Assembly (NCBI RefSeq): GCF_900129505.1
Contig: NZ_LT670818.1
Span: forward strand, 4,683,001 to 4,747,000
DNA: 64,000 bases
Direction of reading: 5' to 3'
Source of the DNA: Bradyrhizobium erythrophlei
GTDB lineage: Bacteria; Pseudomonadota; Alphaproteobacteria; Rhizobiales; Xanthobacteraceae
The notes under the pieces were generated by a model, which saw nothing but the letters and a program-made list of their open reading frames with translations, had not been told where the DNA came from and made no database searches. Positions 53,199-63,600 of this stretch are shown here, piece after piece. How positions within the stretch are numbered: position 1 is the first letter of the stretch; each line of letters begins with the position of its first letter. Made by a program: the position numbers and the translations under genes.

Positions 53199-53886
53199 AA
53201 TCACCACCGCCTATCAGGGGCTGGTCGCGATCTCGGCCGTCTCGATCGAAGTCGCCAGGGGCGAGATCGTGCTGGTCGCCGGTGCCAACGGCGCCGGCAA
53301 GTCGACCTTGCTAAAATCCATCGCCGGCGCCGAACGTCCGCGCTCCGGCACCGTGACGTTTGACGGCGCCCGGATCGACGGCAAGCCGCAGCATGTGATC
53401 ACCGCCGGCGGCATCGCCTATGTGCCGGAGAACCGCCGGCTGTTTCCGCGCCTGTCGGTGCGCGACAATTTGCGGCTCGGCAGCTACCTCTACCGCGGCG
53501 AGGCTGATCGCGACGAGCCGCTGGGCCTCGTGTTCGAGCTGTTCCCGCGGCTGTCGGAACGCCTGGAGCAGCGCGCCGAAACGCTTTCCGGCGGCGAGCA
53601 GCAGATGCTGGCGATCGGGCGCGCGCTGATGACGCGGCCGCGGCTGTTGATGCTCGACGAGCCGTCGCAGGGCATCATGCCGAAACTGGTCGACGAGATT
53701 TTCCAGGCGGTGAAACGCATCCGCGATACCGGCCTGACCGTGCTGATTGTCGAACAGCGCATGGCCGAATGCCTCGACATCGCCGACCGCGCCTACATCC
53801 TGCAAACCGGCCGCGTACTGATGCAGGGCACGGCCGGTGACATCAAGGGCAATCCCGACGTAAGGAAGGCGTATCTGGGATTGTGA
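53182..53886 (+). CDS. Branched-chain amino acid/amide ABC transporter ATPase LivF-type
   Basis: 234 residues from ATG 53182. Walker A GANGAGKS, signature LSGGEQQMLAIGRALM, Walker B LLMLDEPSQGIMP; GIAYVPENRRLFPRLSVRDNL is typical of LivF. Last gene of the transporter operon, which runs without gaps from livH. Confidence 0.94.
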   Translation: MLSVHEITTAYQGLVAISAVSIEVARGEIVLVAGANGAGKSTLLKSIAGAERPRSGTVTFDGARIDGKPQHVITAGGIAYVPENRRLFPRLSVRDNLRLGSYLYRGEADRDEPLGLVFELFPRLSERLEQRAETLSGGEQQMLAIGRALMTRPRLLMLDEPSQGIMPKLVDEIFQAVKRIRDTGLTVLIVEQRMAECLDIADRAYILQTGRVLMQGTAGDIKGNPDVRKAYLGL

Positions 53887-53889
53887 CGG

Positions 53890-54102
53890 TCACACCTTCC
53901 TGTTTGATCTCGCCTCGGATGCTGCGATTAGAACCTGTTCAACAATCCCGTCAAACTCGCTCTTGCCGATTGGGTCGGTCGAAGCAAGCTCGTCATATGT
54001 TTTCGTAAATTCTGGCCACCAGTGACGAAACTGTCCTGCCTTGAAGAGGGCGCGGGCAGCCGCTTCGACTTCGTGTATGATCGGACGCACCGGTTCGGTC
54101 AT
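53890..54102 (-). CDS. Small hypothetical protein
   Basis: 70 residues (MTEPVRPIIHEVEAAARALFKAGQFRHWWPEF...), mostly helical, without signal or membrane segment. GGGAAAACA lies before the ATG. It converges on livF with only 3 bp between stops. I do not recognise a family. Codon usage looks less GC-rich than its neighbours. It could be real or a recent arrival; the tidy start and length support a gene. Confidence 0.55.
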   Translation of the reverse strand: MTEPVRPIIHEVEAAARALFKAGQFRHWWPEFTKTYDELASTDPIGKSEFDGIVEQVLIAASEARSNRKV

Positions 54103-54148
54103 TGTTTTCCCTACAGTCCGCAGGGTGGGATAGCGTAGCGTGTTTCGT

Positions 54149-54252
54149 CGTCATTCCGGGATGGTGCGCTGGCACCAGACCTCAGATGCGCAATTGCGCA
54201 TCGGGGAATCTCGAGATTCCGGGTTCGATGCTACGCATCGCCCCGGAATGAC
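54149..54252. repeat. Palindromic intergenic repeat, family B, copy 2
   Basis: Opens CGTCATTCCGGGATGGTGCG and closes CCCCGGAATGAC. Inside are smaller inverted pairs (TGCGCTGGCACCAGACC; TGCGCAATTGCGCA is a perfect palindrome). Between the small protein gene and otnC. Confidence 0.82.
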
Positions 54253-54260
54253 TGCTTCAA

Positions 54261-54938
54261 TCAATCGTGGCCATGCTCCGGCAGCGTCAGCCCGAGCGTC
54301 TTCGACAAATCCGCGATCTGCCCCGGCGTCAAATAACGCGGGTTGAGCCCGCGCAGCAGCAGATAGAGTTTTGCGGTTTCCTCCAGTTCCTCGGTGGCGA
54401 ACACCGCGGCTTCCAGCGTGTCGCCCGCGACCACCGGGCCGTGATTGGCGAGCAGCACGGACGAGTATTTTCCGGCGAGCCCCTTGATGGCGTCGGCGAC
54501 CGCCGGGTCGCCGGGCCGATAATACGGCACCAGCGCCGTCTGCCCGCATTTCATCAGGTAATAGGCCGTCATCGGCGGCAGCGCGGCGCGCGGATCGATT
54601 TCGGGCAGCATCGAGAGTGCCACCGAATGTGTCGAATGCAGATGCACCACCGCGCGCGCCGAGCTGCGGGTCTGGTACAGCGCCGTGTGCAGCGGCACTT
54701 CCTTGGTCGGGGCATCGCCGGAAGTGAGCTTGCCTGCGGCATCCAGCCGCGACAACCGCGCCGGGTCGAGAAAGCCGAGCGAGGCATTGGTCGGCGTCAC
54801 GAGCCAGCCGCCGTCGTCCAGGCGCACGCTGATATTGCCCGACGAGCCCGGCGTCAGCCCGCGCTCGAACAGCGAGCGGCCGAGCCGGCAGATTTCCTCG
54901 CGTACCCGGGTTTCGGTCATGGCAGCATTCCGGCTCAT
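54261..54938 (-). CDS. otnC: 3-oxo-tetronate 4-phosphate decarboxylase OtnC-like (class II aldolase family)
   Basis: 225 residues. Class II aldolase fold: LTPGSSGNISVRL, catalytic Glu80 (PTKEVPLH), zinc ligands His99 and His101 (VVHLHSTHS) and His166 (LANHGPVV). The family includes L-fuculose-phosphate aldolases, but the nearby LtnD, OtnI and OtnK genes identify it as OtnC, which decarboxylates 3-oxo-tetronate 4-phosphate to dihydroxyacetone phosphate. It lies on the opposite strand from the other three genes, with one small membrane protein gene between. Two in-frame ATGs (54938, 54920) are possible starts. Confidence 0.9.
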   Translation of the reverse strand: MSRNAAMTETRVREEICRLGRSLFERGLTPGSSGNISVRLDDGGWLVTPTNASLGFLDPARLSRLDAAGKLTSGDAPTKEVPLHTALYQTRSSARAVVHLHSTHSVALSMLPEIDPRAALPPMTAYYLMKCGQTALVPYYRPGDPAVADAIKGLAGKYSSVLLANHGPVVAGDTLEAAVFATEELEETAKLYLLLRGLNPRYLTPGQIADLSKTLGLTLPEHGHD

Positions 54939-55008
54939 CGTGTTGTCGGCAGCGGATTCTTTCGAATGTATCGGTTCGTGTGCTGAATTTCAGCGCAATT
55001 GCCAAATT

Positions 55009-55302
55009 TTAATCCGGCGGCATTTCAATTCCAAACGGCTTGATCCGGATATCTATTGCAATGGCGACGCCGATCAGAGCAACGCTCGCGTAGAGCAAGG
55101 CACCGGACACGAGCCGTTCCGGATTTGTCAGGTAGATCAGGGTGCCGTGACAATCTACGAGGTTAACCGCGCCAGAAGCCTGATCGATCAATCTTGGGGA
55201 GGAGTTGCAGAACCAAAGCTGGAGAAATGTGAACGTAGCAAATGAGCACAAAGCAACTGCCGCGAGTACGTTTTCCACGCGTCGCCAGGTTTCTCGCTTC
55301 AT
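55009..55302 (-). CDS. Small membrane protein, hypothetical
   Basis: 97 residues. Two probable membrane helices: about 11-29 (VLAAVALCSFATFTFLQLW) and about 65-85 (VSGALLYASVALIGVAIAI). Two cysteines (Cys32 and Cys51) lie in the loop between the helices and could be paired. No known family. It lies between otnC and the ltnD-otnIK genes on the otnC strand; its base composition is lower in GC than neighbours, which suggests recent acquisition. Confidence 0.6.
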   Translation of the reverse strand: MKRETWRRVENVLAAVALCSFATFTFLQLWFCNSSPRLIDQASGAVNLVDCHGTLIYLTNPERLVSGALLYASVALIGVAIAIDIRIKPFGIEMPPD

Positions 55303-55530
55303 GTTTCAGTCGCTTTAAATGTGCGCCACTTTTAATGGTCTTCTAGCGGTCTTCACGTTCCCAATATGCACCGCCCGCCGTCTTGTTTCCAGAGCCCGTT
55401 GACTAAGGAAGGGCAAAGAAGACCCCGGTCCTCCTTGTCTCATGCTTTGGCAGCGCGGCCAAGCCGTGATACCCAGAGGGCAAAGCCGTATCCGAATTCC
55501 GGCGCCGAGGAACCCCGAAGGAAGTGCTGC

Positions 55531-56451
55531 ATGCCCGAAGCCGTCATCGCAAAACCACCTATCGCCGTGATCGGGCTGGGCTCGATGGGGTTCGGCATGG
55601 CGACCTCGCTCAGGCGGGCGGGTTTTGATGTCACGGGTTGCGATGTCTCGGCCGAGGCCGTGGCGCGGCTTGTGGCCGATGGCGGAAAAGGCGCCCGGAC
55701 GCCGGCGGAGGCCGCCAGGGGCGCCGGCATTGTCGTCAGCGTGGTTGTCAATGCCGCCCAGACCGAAACCATTCTGTTCGGTGCCAACGGCGTCGCCGAA
55801 ACACTGACAAAAGATGCCGTGTTCGTCTCCTCCGCGACCATGGATCCCGATGTGGCGCGGCGGCTGGCGAAACAACTGGAAGCGACCGGCCGGCATTATC
55901 TGGATGCGCCGATCTCCGGCGGCGCGCAACGCGCGGCGCAGGGCGAACTCACCATTCTCGCCTCCGGCAGTCCCGCGGCCTTCGCCAAGGCGCGGCCCGC
56001 GCTGGATGCGATGGCGGCAAAACTCTACGAACTCGGCGATGCCGCAGGGCAGGGCGCGGCATTCAAGATGATCAACCAGTTGCTGGCTGGCGTGCATATC
56101 GCGGCTGCCTCCGAGGCGATCGCGTTTGCCGCCAAACAGGGCCTCGATATCCGCAAGGTCTATGAGGTGATCACGGCGTCCGCCGGCAATTCCTGGATGT
56201 TCGAGAACCGCATGCCGCATGTCCTCGACGGCGATTACACCCCGCGCAGCGCGGTGGAGATCTTCGTCAAGGATCTCGGCATCATCCAGGACATGGCGCG
56301 CACGGCGAAATTCCCGGTGCCGGTCGCGGCGGCGGCGTTGCAGATGTTTTTGATGACGGCAGCCTCCGGCATGGGCCGCGACGACGATGCCTCGGTGGCG
56401 CGGATGTATGCGCGCGTCACCGGCACGCATCTGCCAGGTGAGCCTAAATAG
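55531..56451 (+). CDS. ltnD: L-threonate dehydrogenase LtnD-like (beta-hydroxyacid dehydrogenase family)
   Basis: 306 residues from ATG 55531, preceded by AAGGAAG. Rossmann motif IGLGSMGFGMA at 14-24; substrate motif DAPISGGAQRAAQGE at about 126-139; catalytic Lys at about 179 in AAFKMINQ. LtnD oxidises L-threonate at C2 with NAD+. It begins the ltnD-otnI-otnK unit, with 40 bp to otnI. Confidence 0.92.
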   Translation: MPEAVIAKPPIAVIGLGSMGFGMATSLRRAGFDVTGCDVSAEAVARLVADGGKGARTPAEAARGAGIVVSVVVNAAQTETILFGANGVAETLTKDAVFVSSATMDPDVARRLAKQLEATGRHYLDAPISGGAQRAAQGELTILASGSPAAFAKARPALDAMAAKLYELGDAAGQGAAFKMINQLLAGVHIAAASEAIAFAAKQGLDIRKVYEVITASAGNSWMFENRMPHVLDGDYTPRSAVEIFVKDLGIIQDMARTAKFPVPVAAAALQMFLMTAASGMGRDDDASVARMYARVTGTHLPGEPK

Positions 56452-56491
56452 CGCGAGCCGAAATAGAAGCGAACCAGCAAGAGGACCATCG

Positions 56492-57274
56492 ATGCCCCGT
56501 TTCGCCGCCAATCTCACCATGATGTTCAACGAGGTGCCGTTCCTCGATCGCTTCGACGCCGCCGCCAGGGCCGGCTTTACCGCCGTGGAATTCCTGTTTC
56601 CCTATGATCATCCGCCGGAAGCCATCGGCGAGCGGCTGCGCCGCAACGGCCTGACGCAGGCGCTGTTCAACCTGCCGCCGGGCAATTGGGAGGCCGGCGA
56701 AAAGGGATTCGCGGCGCTGCCGGATCGTTTTGCCGATCTGAAGGCGAGCCTCTCCACCGCGCTGCCCTATGCGCAGGCGACCGGCGTCAAGCGCGTGCAT
56801 CTGATGGCGGGCATCGCCGACCGCAGCAACGCGAAGGCGGTAGAAGCGTTTTACAAATCGGTGACATGGGCGGCGGAATTCTTCGCTCCCCACGGTCTCG
56901 ACGTCGTGATCGAGCCGATCAATTCGCGCAACGTGCCCGGCTACTTCCTCAACGATTTTTCCTTTGCGCGCGACCTGATCAAAGAACTGAAAATCCCGAA
57001 CCTGAAACTTCAGTTCGACATCTATCACTGCCAGATCATCCATGGCGACGTCACCATGCGGCTGCGCGAGATGATGCCGATCATCGGTCACGTCCAGATC
57101 GCCAGCATTCCCTCGCGCAACGAGCCGGATGGCGAGGAGCTGAACTACCCGTTCCTGTTCACTGAGCTCGACCGGCTCGGCTATGGCGGTTTTGTCGGCT
57201 GCGAATACAATCCTCGGGCCAAGACCACCGACGGCCTCGGCTGGTTCAGGCCCTATGCCGGAGTAAAGCCGTGA
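56492..57274 (+). CDS. otnI: 2-oxo-tetronate isomerase OtnI (hydroxypyruvate-isomerase-like)
   Basis: 260 residues, TIM barrel. MPRFAANLTMMFNEVPFLDRFDAAARAGFTAVEF is the family start; EPINSRNVPGYFLND and QFDIYHCQIIHGD carry the metal-binding Glu, Asp and His. OtnI converts 2-oxo- to 3-oxo-tetronate. Its stop overlaps the otnK GTG by four bases. Without the neighbours it would read as Hyi. Confidence 0.92.
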   Translation: MPRFAANLTMMFNEVPFLDRFDAAARAGFTAVEFLFPYDHPPEAIGERLRRNGLTQALFNLPPGNWEAGEKGFAALPDRFADLKASLSTALPYAQATGVKRVHLMAGIADRSNAKAVEAFYKSVTWAAEFFAPHGLDVVIEPINSRNVPGYFLNDFSFARDLIKELKIPNLKLQFDIYHCQIIHGDVTMRLREMMPIIGHVQIASIPSRNEPDGEELNYPFLFTELDRLGYGGFVGCEYNPRAKTTDGLGWFRPYAGVKP

Positions 57275-58560
57275 CGCCGGCCATCGAATTGTCTCTTGGC
57301 TGCATCGCCGACGACTACACCGGCGCCTCCGATCTCGCCAATACGCTGACGCGCTGCGGCCTGCGCACGGTGCAGACCATCGGCGTGCCCTCGGACGATC
57401 TGGCGCTGCCTGAGGTCGATGCGGTGGTGGTATCGCTGAAGAGCCGGTCGATCGAAGCAGGGCTTGCGGTGTCGCGCTCGCGATCGGCGGAAAAATGGCT
57501 GCGCGGGCGCGGCGCCAGTCACGTGCTGTTCAAGATCTGCTCGACCTTCGATTCCACGGACGCCGGCAACATCGGCCCGGTGATGGACGCGCTGCGCGCC
57601 GATTCCGGTGACGGCATCGTGCTGGTGACGCCGGCGTTCCCGGAAACCGGCCGCACCGTCTATATGGGCAATCTGTTCGTCGGCTCGGTGCCGCTGAACG
57701 AGAGCCCGTTGAAGGATCATCCGCTCAACCCGATGCATGATTCCAACCTGGTGCGGGTCTTGGCGCGCCAGAGCCGGGCCAGGGTCGGGCTGGTCGCTCT
57801 CGCCGACATCGCGCGCGGCCCGGATGCCGTGCGCGCCCATCTCGCTGATCACGCGAGTAAAGGTTTCGGGGCGGCGATCGCGGATGCGGTGTTCGAACGC
57901 GACCTCGAGACGATCGGTAAGGTCGCGCTGGATCATCGCGTTTCCGTCGGCGCCTCCGGCCTCGGGCTCGGCCTCGCCCGCGCGCTGGTTGCCTCGAGCC
58001 GGATCAAGCCGAATGCGGCGAATGCTGCTTCGGAGGCGCCCGTCGGCGGACCGGCGGCCTGCCTTGCCGGCAGTTGTTCGCAGGCCACGCTGCAACAGAT
58101 CGCAAGCGCCGAGGCCATGATGCCGGTGCTGCATCTCGATCCCGATCAGGTGGTCGCCGGCAGGGATGAAGCGCGGCGCGCGCTGGCCTGGGCGAGGGAG
58201 CGGCTCAAGGACGGTCCGATCCTGATCGCCTCCAGTTCGACGCCGGATCAGGTGGCAGCTCTGCAGGCTCGTCATGGCCGCGATGCAGCCGGGCATGCCA
58301 TCGAGCAGGCGATGGCGGATATCGCCGAAGGTTTGGTGCAATCAGGGGTGCGGCGGCTGGTGGTCGCCGGCGGCGAAACCTCGGGCGCGGTGGTGGACCG
58401 CCTGGGTATTCCCGGATTCCTGGTGGGCGCGGAAATCGCCGCGGGCGTGCCGGTTCTGCGCGCTGTCGGCTCGAAGGACGGCGCGATGTTGCTTGCACTG
58501 AAATCAGGCAATTTCGGTGGCCCGGAATTTTTCTCCGACGCGCTCGCCCTGATGCGCTGA
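57271..58560 (+). CDS. otnK: 3-oxo-tetronate kinase OtnK (DUF1537 family)
   Basis: 429 residues from GTG 57271. N-terminal sugar-binding domain with GCIADDYTGASDLAN and KICSTFDSTDAGNIGPV; C-terminal nucleotide-binding domain with VVAGGETSGAVVDRLGI and KSGNFGGPEFF. Phosphorylates 3-oxo-tetronate with ATP for OtnC. The DUF1537 family also contains D-threonate and erythronate kinases; the gene set fits OtnK. Confidence 0.93.
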   Translation: MTPAIELSLGCIADDYTGASDLANTLTRCGLRTVQTIGVPSDDLALPEVDAVVVSLKSRSIEAGLAVSRSRSAEKWLRGRGASHVLFKICSTFDSTDAGNIGPVMDALRADSGDGIVLVTPAFPETGRTVYMGNLFVGSVPLNESPLKDHPLNPMHDSNLVRVLARQSRARVGLVALADIARGPDAVRAHLADHASKGFGAAIADAVFERDLETIGKVALDHRVSVGASGLGLGLARALVASSRIKPNAANAASEAPVGGPAACLAGSCSQATLQQIASAEAMMPVLHLDPDQVVAGRDEARRALAWARERLKDGPILIASSSTPDQVAALQARHGRDAAGHAIEQAMADIAEGLVQSGVRRLVVAGGETSGAVVDRLGIPGFLVGAEIAAGVPVLRAVGSKDGAMLLALKSGNFGGPEFFSDALALMR

Positions 58561-58708
58561 GCGACGACATTGCTCGGTTTGCGCATCGTCTTTCCGTAGT
58601 CCTACTGAGCAAAGTTAACTTAAATGCAGCAAGCAACGGTTTTGATACCGATTAGCATTATTGCTGATTTGACGGCCCAACGCGCTCCAAACCGAAAGAT
58701 CCCCGCTG

Positions 58709-60400
58709 ATGTTCGCCAAATACTCCATCCGTGCAAAAATCACGGCCGTCGTCGCTTTCCTGCTGATTGCGATGACAGGCATGGGCCTGCTGGCGGTCAA
58801 GAACATGAGGTCACTCAACGCCAGCACCGTGGACATCAATACGAGCTGGCTGCCGAGTGTCCGCGTGCTCGGCGATTTGCGCGCCGGCGTCATTACCTAT
58901 CGCAACGTGATCCGCGAGCACATGCTGTCGGAGACGCTTGAGGAAAAGGAAGCGGCAGAGAAAACCCTGGCGACCGTGGTGGAGAGCAACACGAGAATCC
59001 GGCAGAGTTACGAGCCGATGATCACCTCGCCCGAGGAACGCGCGCTTTACGCTGAATGGTCGAAAATCTGGGACGAATACAAGAAGGGCACCCAGGAAGT
59101 AATGGCGCTGTCCCGCAAGGAAGCCGGCAAGGCTCCCCATGAGGCGCATGAACTGAATACCAAGACAGTCAACAAGCTGGGCCTCCAGGCGGACGAGGTC
59201 CTGAAGAAGGATATCGACCTCAATAATGCGGGCGCCGACAAGGCGGCCAGGGATGCGGACGCCAACTATACGTTTGCCTTCGCACTGCTCGCCGTCATCC
59301 TCGGCGTTGCCGTCATTGTCGGCATCTCCGTTGGCATCTATCTGATTCGTGACGTATCGAGCGGCATTGCCTCCATCGTCAAGCCGATGCAGGCGCTGGG
59401 TAACGGGGATCTCACCGCGCAGGTTCCGCATCAGGGCGAGAAAACCGAGATCGGCTCCATGGCGGATGTGTTGCAGGTGTTCAAGGAGGCTTTGATCGCG
59501 AAGAAGGCCGCGGATGAGGCGGCCTCCCTGGACGCGGAAGCCAAGATCGAGCGCGGCCGCCGGGTGGACGGCATCACCCGCGACTTCGAATCCATGATCG
59601 GCGAGATCGTCGAGACCGTATCCTCCGCCTCGACCCAGCTTGAAGCTTCGGCCGGCACGCTGACGGCCACCGCCGATCGCGCGCGGGAACTGACCACGAC
59701 GGTCGCCGCGGCCTCCGAGGAAGCCTCCACCAATGTGCAGTCGGTGGCCTCAGCCACCGAGGAAATGGCATCCTCCGTCAACGAGATCAGCCGCCAGGTG
59801 CAGGAATCGGCAAGGATGGCCGGCGCTGCCGTCGACCAGGCCCGCAGCACGACCGAACGCGTCAGCGAATTGTCGAAGGCGGCTGCCCGCATCGGCGACG
59901 TCGTCGAACTGATCAACACCATCGCGGGTCAGACCAATCTGCTCGCCTTGAATGCCACCATCGAGGCGGCCCGCGCCGGCGAGGCCGGTCGCGGTTTTGC
60001 CGTGGTGGCCTCCGAAGTGAAGGCGCTCGCCGAGCAGACCGCCAAGGCGACCGGCGAGATCGGCCAGCAAATCAGCGGCATCCAGGCGGCGACGCAGGAC
60101 TCGGTCGGCGCGATCAAGGAGATCAGCGGCACCATCGAGAAACTTTCCGAGATTTCATCAACCATTGCTGCCGCGGTGGAAGAGCAGGGCGCGGCGACCC
60201 AGGAGATTTCCCGCAACGTGCAGCAGGCCGCCCAGGGCACGCAGCAGGTCTCCTCCAACATCACCGACGTGCAGCGCGGCGCCAGCGAGACTGGCCTCGC
60301 CTCCTCGCAGGTGCTGTCAGCGGCACAGTCGCTGTCCGGCGACAGCAACCGGCTCAAGCTCGAGGTCGGCAAGTTCCTCCACGCAGTGCGCGCCGCTTGA
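58709..60400 (+). CDS. Methyl-accepting chemotaxis protein
   Basis: 563 residues. First membrane helix at about 12-31 ([20 protein letters not shown]), periplasmic four-helix-bundle sensor, second helix at about 193-214 ([22 protein letters not shown]), HAMP region and cytoplasmic signalling domain with the CheA/CheW-binding tip [39 protein letters not shown]. It transmits attractant or repellent sensing to CheA. Ligand unknown. Not in an operon with chemotaxis genes here. Confidence 0.95.
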   Translation: MFAKYSIRAKITAVVAFLLIAMTGMGLLAVKNMRSLNASTVDINTSWLPSVRVLGDLRAGVITYRNVIREHMLSETLEEKEAAEKTLATVVESNTRIRQSYEPMITSPEERALYAEWSKIWDEYKKGTQEVMALSRKEAGKAPHEAHELNTKTVNKLGLQADEVLKKDIDLNNAGADKAARDADANYTFAFALLAVILGVAVIVGISVGIYLIRDVSSGIASIVKPMQALGNGDLTAQVPHQGEKTEIGSMADVLQVFKEALIAKKAADEAASLDAEAKIERGRRVDGITRDFESMIGEIVETVSSASTQLEASAGTLTATADRARELTTTVAAASEEASTNVQSVASATEEMASSVNEISRQVQESARMAGAAVDQARSTTERVSELSKAAARIGDVVELINTIAGQTNLLALNATIEAARAGEAGRGFAVVASEVKALAEQTAKATGEIGQQISGIQAATQDSVGAIKEISGTIEKLSEISSTIAAAVEEQGAATQEISRNVQQAAQGTQQVSSNITDVQRGASETGLASSQVLSAAQSLSGDSNRLKLEVGKFLHAVRAA

Positions 60401-60642
60401 CACGCTTTGAATGCCACTATTGAGGTCCGCGACACCAGCGCCGCCGCGTGACCGACTTTCCGTCCGGCGCGGGCCTATCGCCCTCGGCCAGGTGGTGCCG
60501 CCGCGGATAGCTGTCGAGGATGTGAAGACGGATAGCGCGTCGGGCGTTGGCTATTTGGCCCAGTTCGGGTAAATCAACGGCAACAACATGCTTTTGAAGG
60601 GCGGTTCCCGGCCCTTCCACCTGACTTGGGGCTCCCCGTTTT
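60401..60642. other. Gap between the chemotaxis gene and the RND pump, with a possible MCP remnant
   Basis: TTGAATGCCACTATTGAGG at about 60407-60425 matches the MCP tip sequence TTGAATGCCACCATCGAGG, at about 59948, in 17 of 19 positions and encodes LNATIE. It may be a remnant of a second MCP copy. The rest shows no gene; the RND promoter should be in the right half. Confidence 0.45.
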
Positions 60643-63600
60643 ATGATCGCACTGGTGCGCATCGCGCTAAGCCGGCCGTATACCTTCGTCGTGCTCGCGC
60701 TGCTTCTGCTGATTATTGGACCGCTGGCTGCGCTGCGCACGCCGACCGACATTTTTCCGGATATCCGCATCCCCGTTATCGGCGTGGTCTGGCAGTATAC
60801 CGGGCTGCCGCCGGACCAGATGGCCGGCCGCATCACGACGCCGTTCCAGCGGTCACTAACGACCACGGTCAACGACATCGAGCATATCGTCGCCAATTCC
60901 TATAACGGCTTTGGCATCGTCAAGATCTTCTTCCAGCCGAACGTGGACATCCGCACCGCCAACGCCCAAGTCACCGCGATCTCGCAGACCCTGCTCAAGC
61001 AAATGCCGCCGGGGGCTACACCGCCGCTGATCCTCAATTACAGCGCGTCCACCGTTCCGATCATCCAGCTCGCGCTGTCGGGCGAAGGCCTGACCGAGCA
61101 GAATCTCGCGGATATCGGTATCAACCAGCTCCGCACGCCCCTGGTCACGGTGCCCGGCGCCGCGATCCCCTATCCGTTCGGCGGCAAGCAGCGCCAGGTC
61201 CAGATCGACCTCAATTCGACCGCCCTGCAGGCGCGCGGGCTGTCGGGTCAGGACGTCGCCAACACGCTGGCCGCGCAGAACCTGATCACGCCGGTCGGCA
61301 CCCAGAAAATTGGCGAGTTCGAATATAACATCCAGCTCAACAACTCGCCGCTGAACATGGAAGACCTCGGCGGTCTGCCGATCAAGAATGTCAACGGCGC
61401 CATGGTCTATATTCGCGACATCGCGAGCGTGCGCGACGGCAACCCGCCGCAGACCAACATCGTTCACGTCGACGGCAACCGCTCGGTCCTGATGATGGTG
61501 CTCAAGGCCGGCGCGATCTCGACGCTGGATATCATCGCCGGCATCAAGCAGAAGGTGATCGACGTCAAATCGCAGATGCCCGATGCGCTCAAGATCGGCT
61601 TCATCGGCGACCAGTCGGTGTTCGTGCGAGGCGCGATCGGCGGCGTCGCCAACGAGGGTGTGATCGCCGCCTTGCTCACCAGCGTCATGATCCTCTTGTT
61701 CCTGGGAAGCTGGCGTTCGACCGTCATCATCGCGGTATCGATCCCGCTTTCGATCCTTGGCGCCATCATCATGCTGTCGGCGATCGGCGAAACGCTGAAC
61801 ATCATGACGCTCGGCGGGCTGGCGCTCGCGGTCGGCATCCTCGTCGACGACGCTACCGTGACAATCGAGAACATCAATTACCATCTGGAGCAGGGCAAAC
61901 CGGTCGAGCAGTCGATCCTGGACGGCGCCAACCAGATCGTGACGCCGGCGTTCGTCTCGCTGCTCTGCATCTGCATCGTGTTCGTGCCGATGTTCTTCCT
62001 GACCGGCGTGGCGCGCTTCCTGTTCGTGCCGATGGCGGAAGCCGTGATGTTCGCGATGATCTGGTCGTTCATCCTGTCGCGCACGCTGGTGCCGACCATG
62101 GCGAACTACCTGTTGCAGCCGCACATCCATCATGAAGGCGACCCGCCGCCGACGCGCAACCCGTTCGTGCGATTCCAACGCGGTTTCGAGGCGCGGTTCG
62201 AGCGCCTCCGCGGCAGCTATCGCGATCTGCTGTCGATGGCGCTCAGCCATCGCCCGATCTTCGTGACCGGCTTCCTCTGCTTCGTCGCGGTCTCGTTCCT
62301 GCTGGTACCCTTCCTCGGCCGCAACTTCTTCCCGTCCGTGGACGCCGGCAATATCCTGATGCACGTCCGCACCCAGGTCGGCACCCGTGTCGAGGAAACC
62401 GCCAACCAGCTGGCCGACGTGCAGAAGGCCATCCGCAAGATCATTCCGCCGGAGGAGATCGATACGGTTGCCGATAACATCGGCATGCCGATCAGCGGCA
62501 TCAACATGACCTACAACAACACCGGCGTGATCGGTCCGCAGGACGGCGACATCCAGATCAAGCTGAAGGAAGATCATCGGCCGACGGCCGAGCATGTCCA
62601 GGCGCTGCGCGAGCAATTGCCACGGCTGTTTCCCGGCATGACCTTCGCGTTCCTGCCGGCCGACATCGTCAGCCAGATCCTGAACTTCGGCGCGCCGGCG
62701 CCGATCGATCTGCAGGTCCGCGGCGCCAATGTGAACGCCAACTTCGCCTACGCCAATAAATTACTGAGCCGGATCCGCAAGATTCCCGGCATTGCGGATG
62801 CACGCATCCAGCAATCGCCGAGCAATCCGACGTTCAACATCGATGTCGACCGCACCCGCGCGCAATATGTCGGACTGACCGAGCGCGACGTCACCAACAG
62901 CCTGGTCGTCAATCTCGCCGGCAGCTCGCAGGTCGCGCCGACCTATTATCTCAATCCGGATAACGGCGTGTCCTATTCGATCGTGATGCAGACGCCGCAG
63001 TACCAGATCGACTCGCTCAGCGCGCTGCAGGCGCTGCCGATCACGGCAACCGGCAATCCGCAGTCACCGATTCTCGGCGGCATCGCCAACGTTTCTCGCA
63101 CGACTTCCAGCGCCGTGGTGTCGCAATACGACATCCAGACACTCGTGCAGATTTACGCCACGCCGCAGGGACGCGATCTCGGGGCGGTCGCCGCCGACGT
63201 CAGGACCGCGATCGACGATACTGCCAAGGATGTGCCGAAGGGCTCATCCGTGGTTCTGCTCGGCCAGGTGCAGACCATGAACAGCGCGTTTTCCGGGCTC
63301 TTGTTTGGACTATTGGCCGCCGCGGTGCTGATCTATTTGCTGATCGTGGTGAATTTCCAGTCATGGTCCGATCCGTTCGTGATCATCACCGCGCTGCCGG
63401 CGGCGCTCGCCGGCATCGTCTGGATGTTGTTCACGACCCAGACCACGCTGTCGGTACCGGCGCTGACCGGCGCGATCATGTGCATGGGCGTCGCTACCGC
63501 CAACAGTGTGCTGGTCATCAGCTTCGCCCGTGAACGCTATGCCGAACTCGGCGATCCCATGGCGGCGGCGCTCGAAGCCGGCTTCGTCCGCTTCCGGCCG

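Noticed and set aside
60856..62616. A 586-codon open frame antisense to the RND pump
   Set aside because: Low-complexity Asp/His/Arg-rich translation; the plus strand is an intact RND permease.
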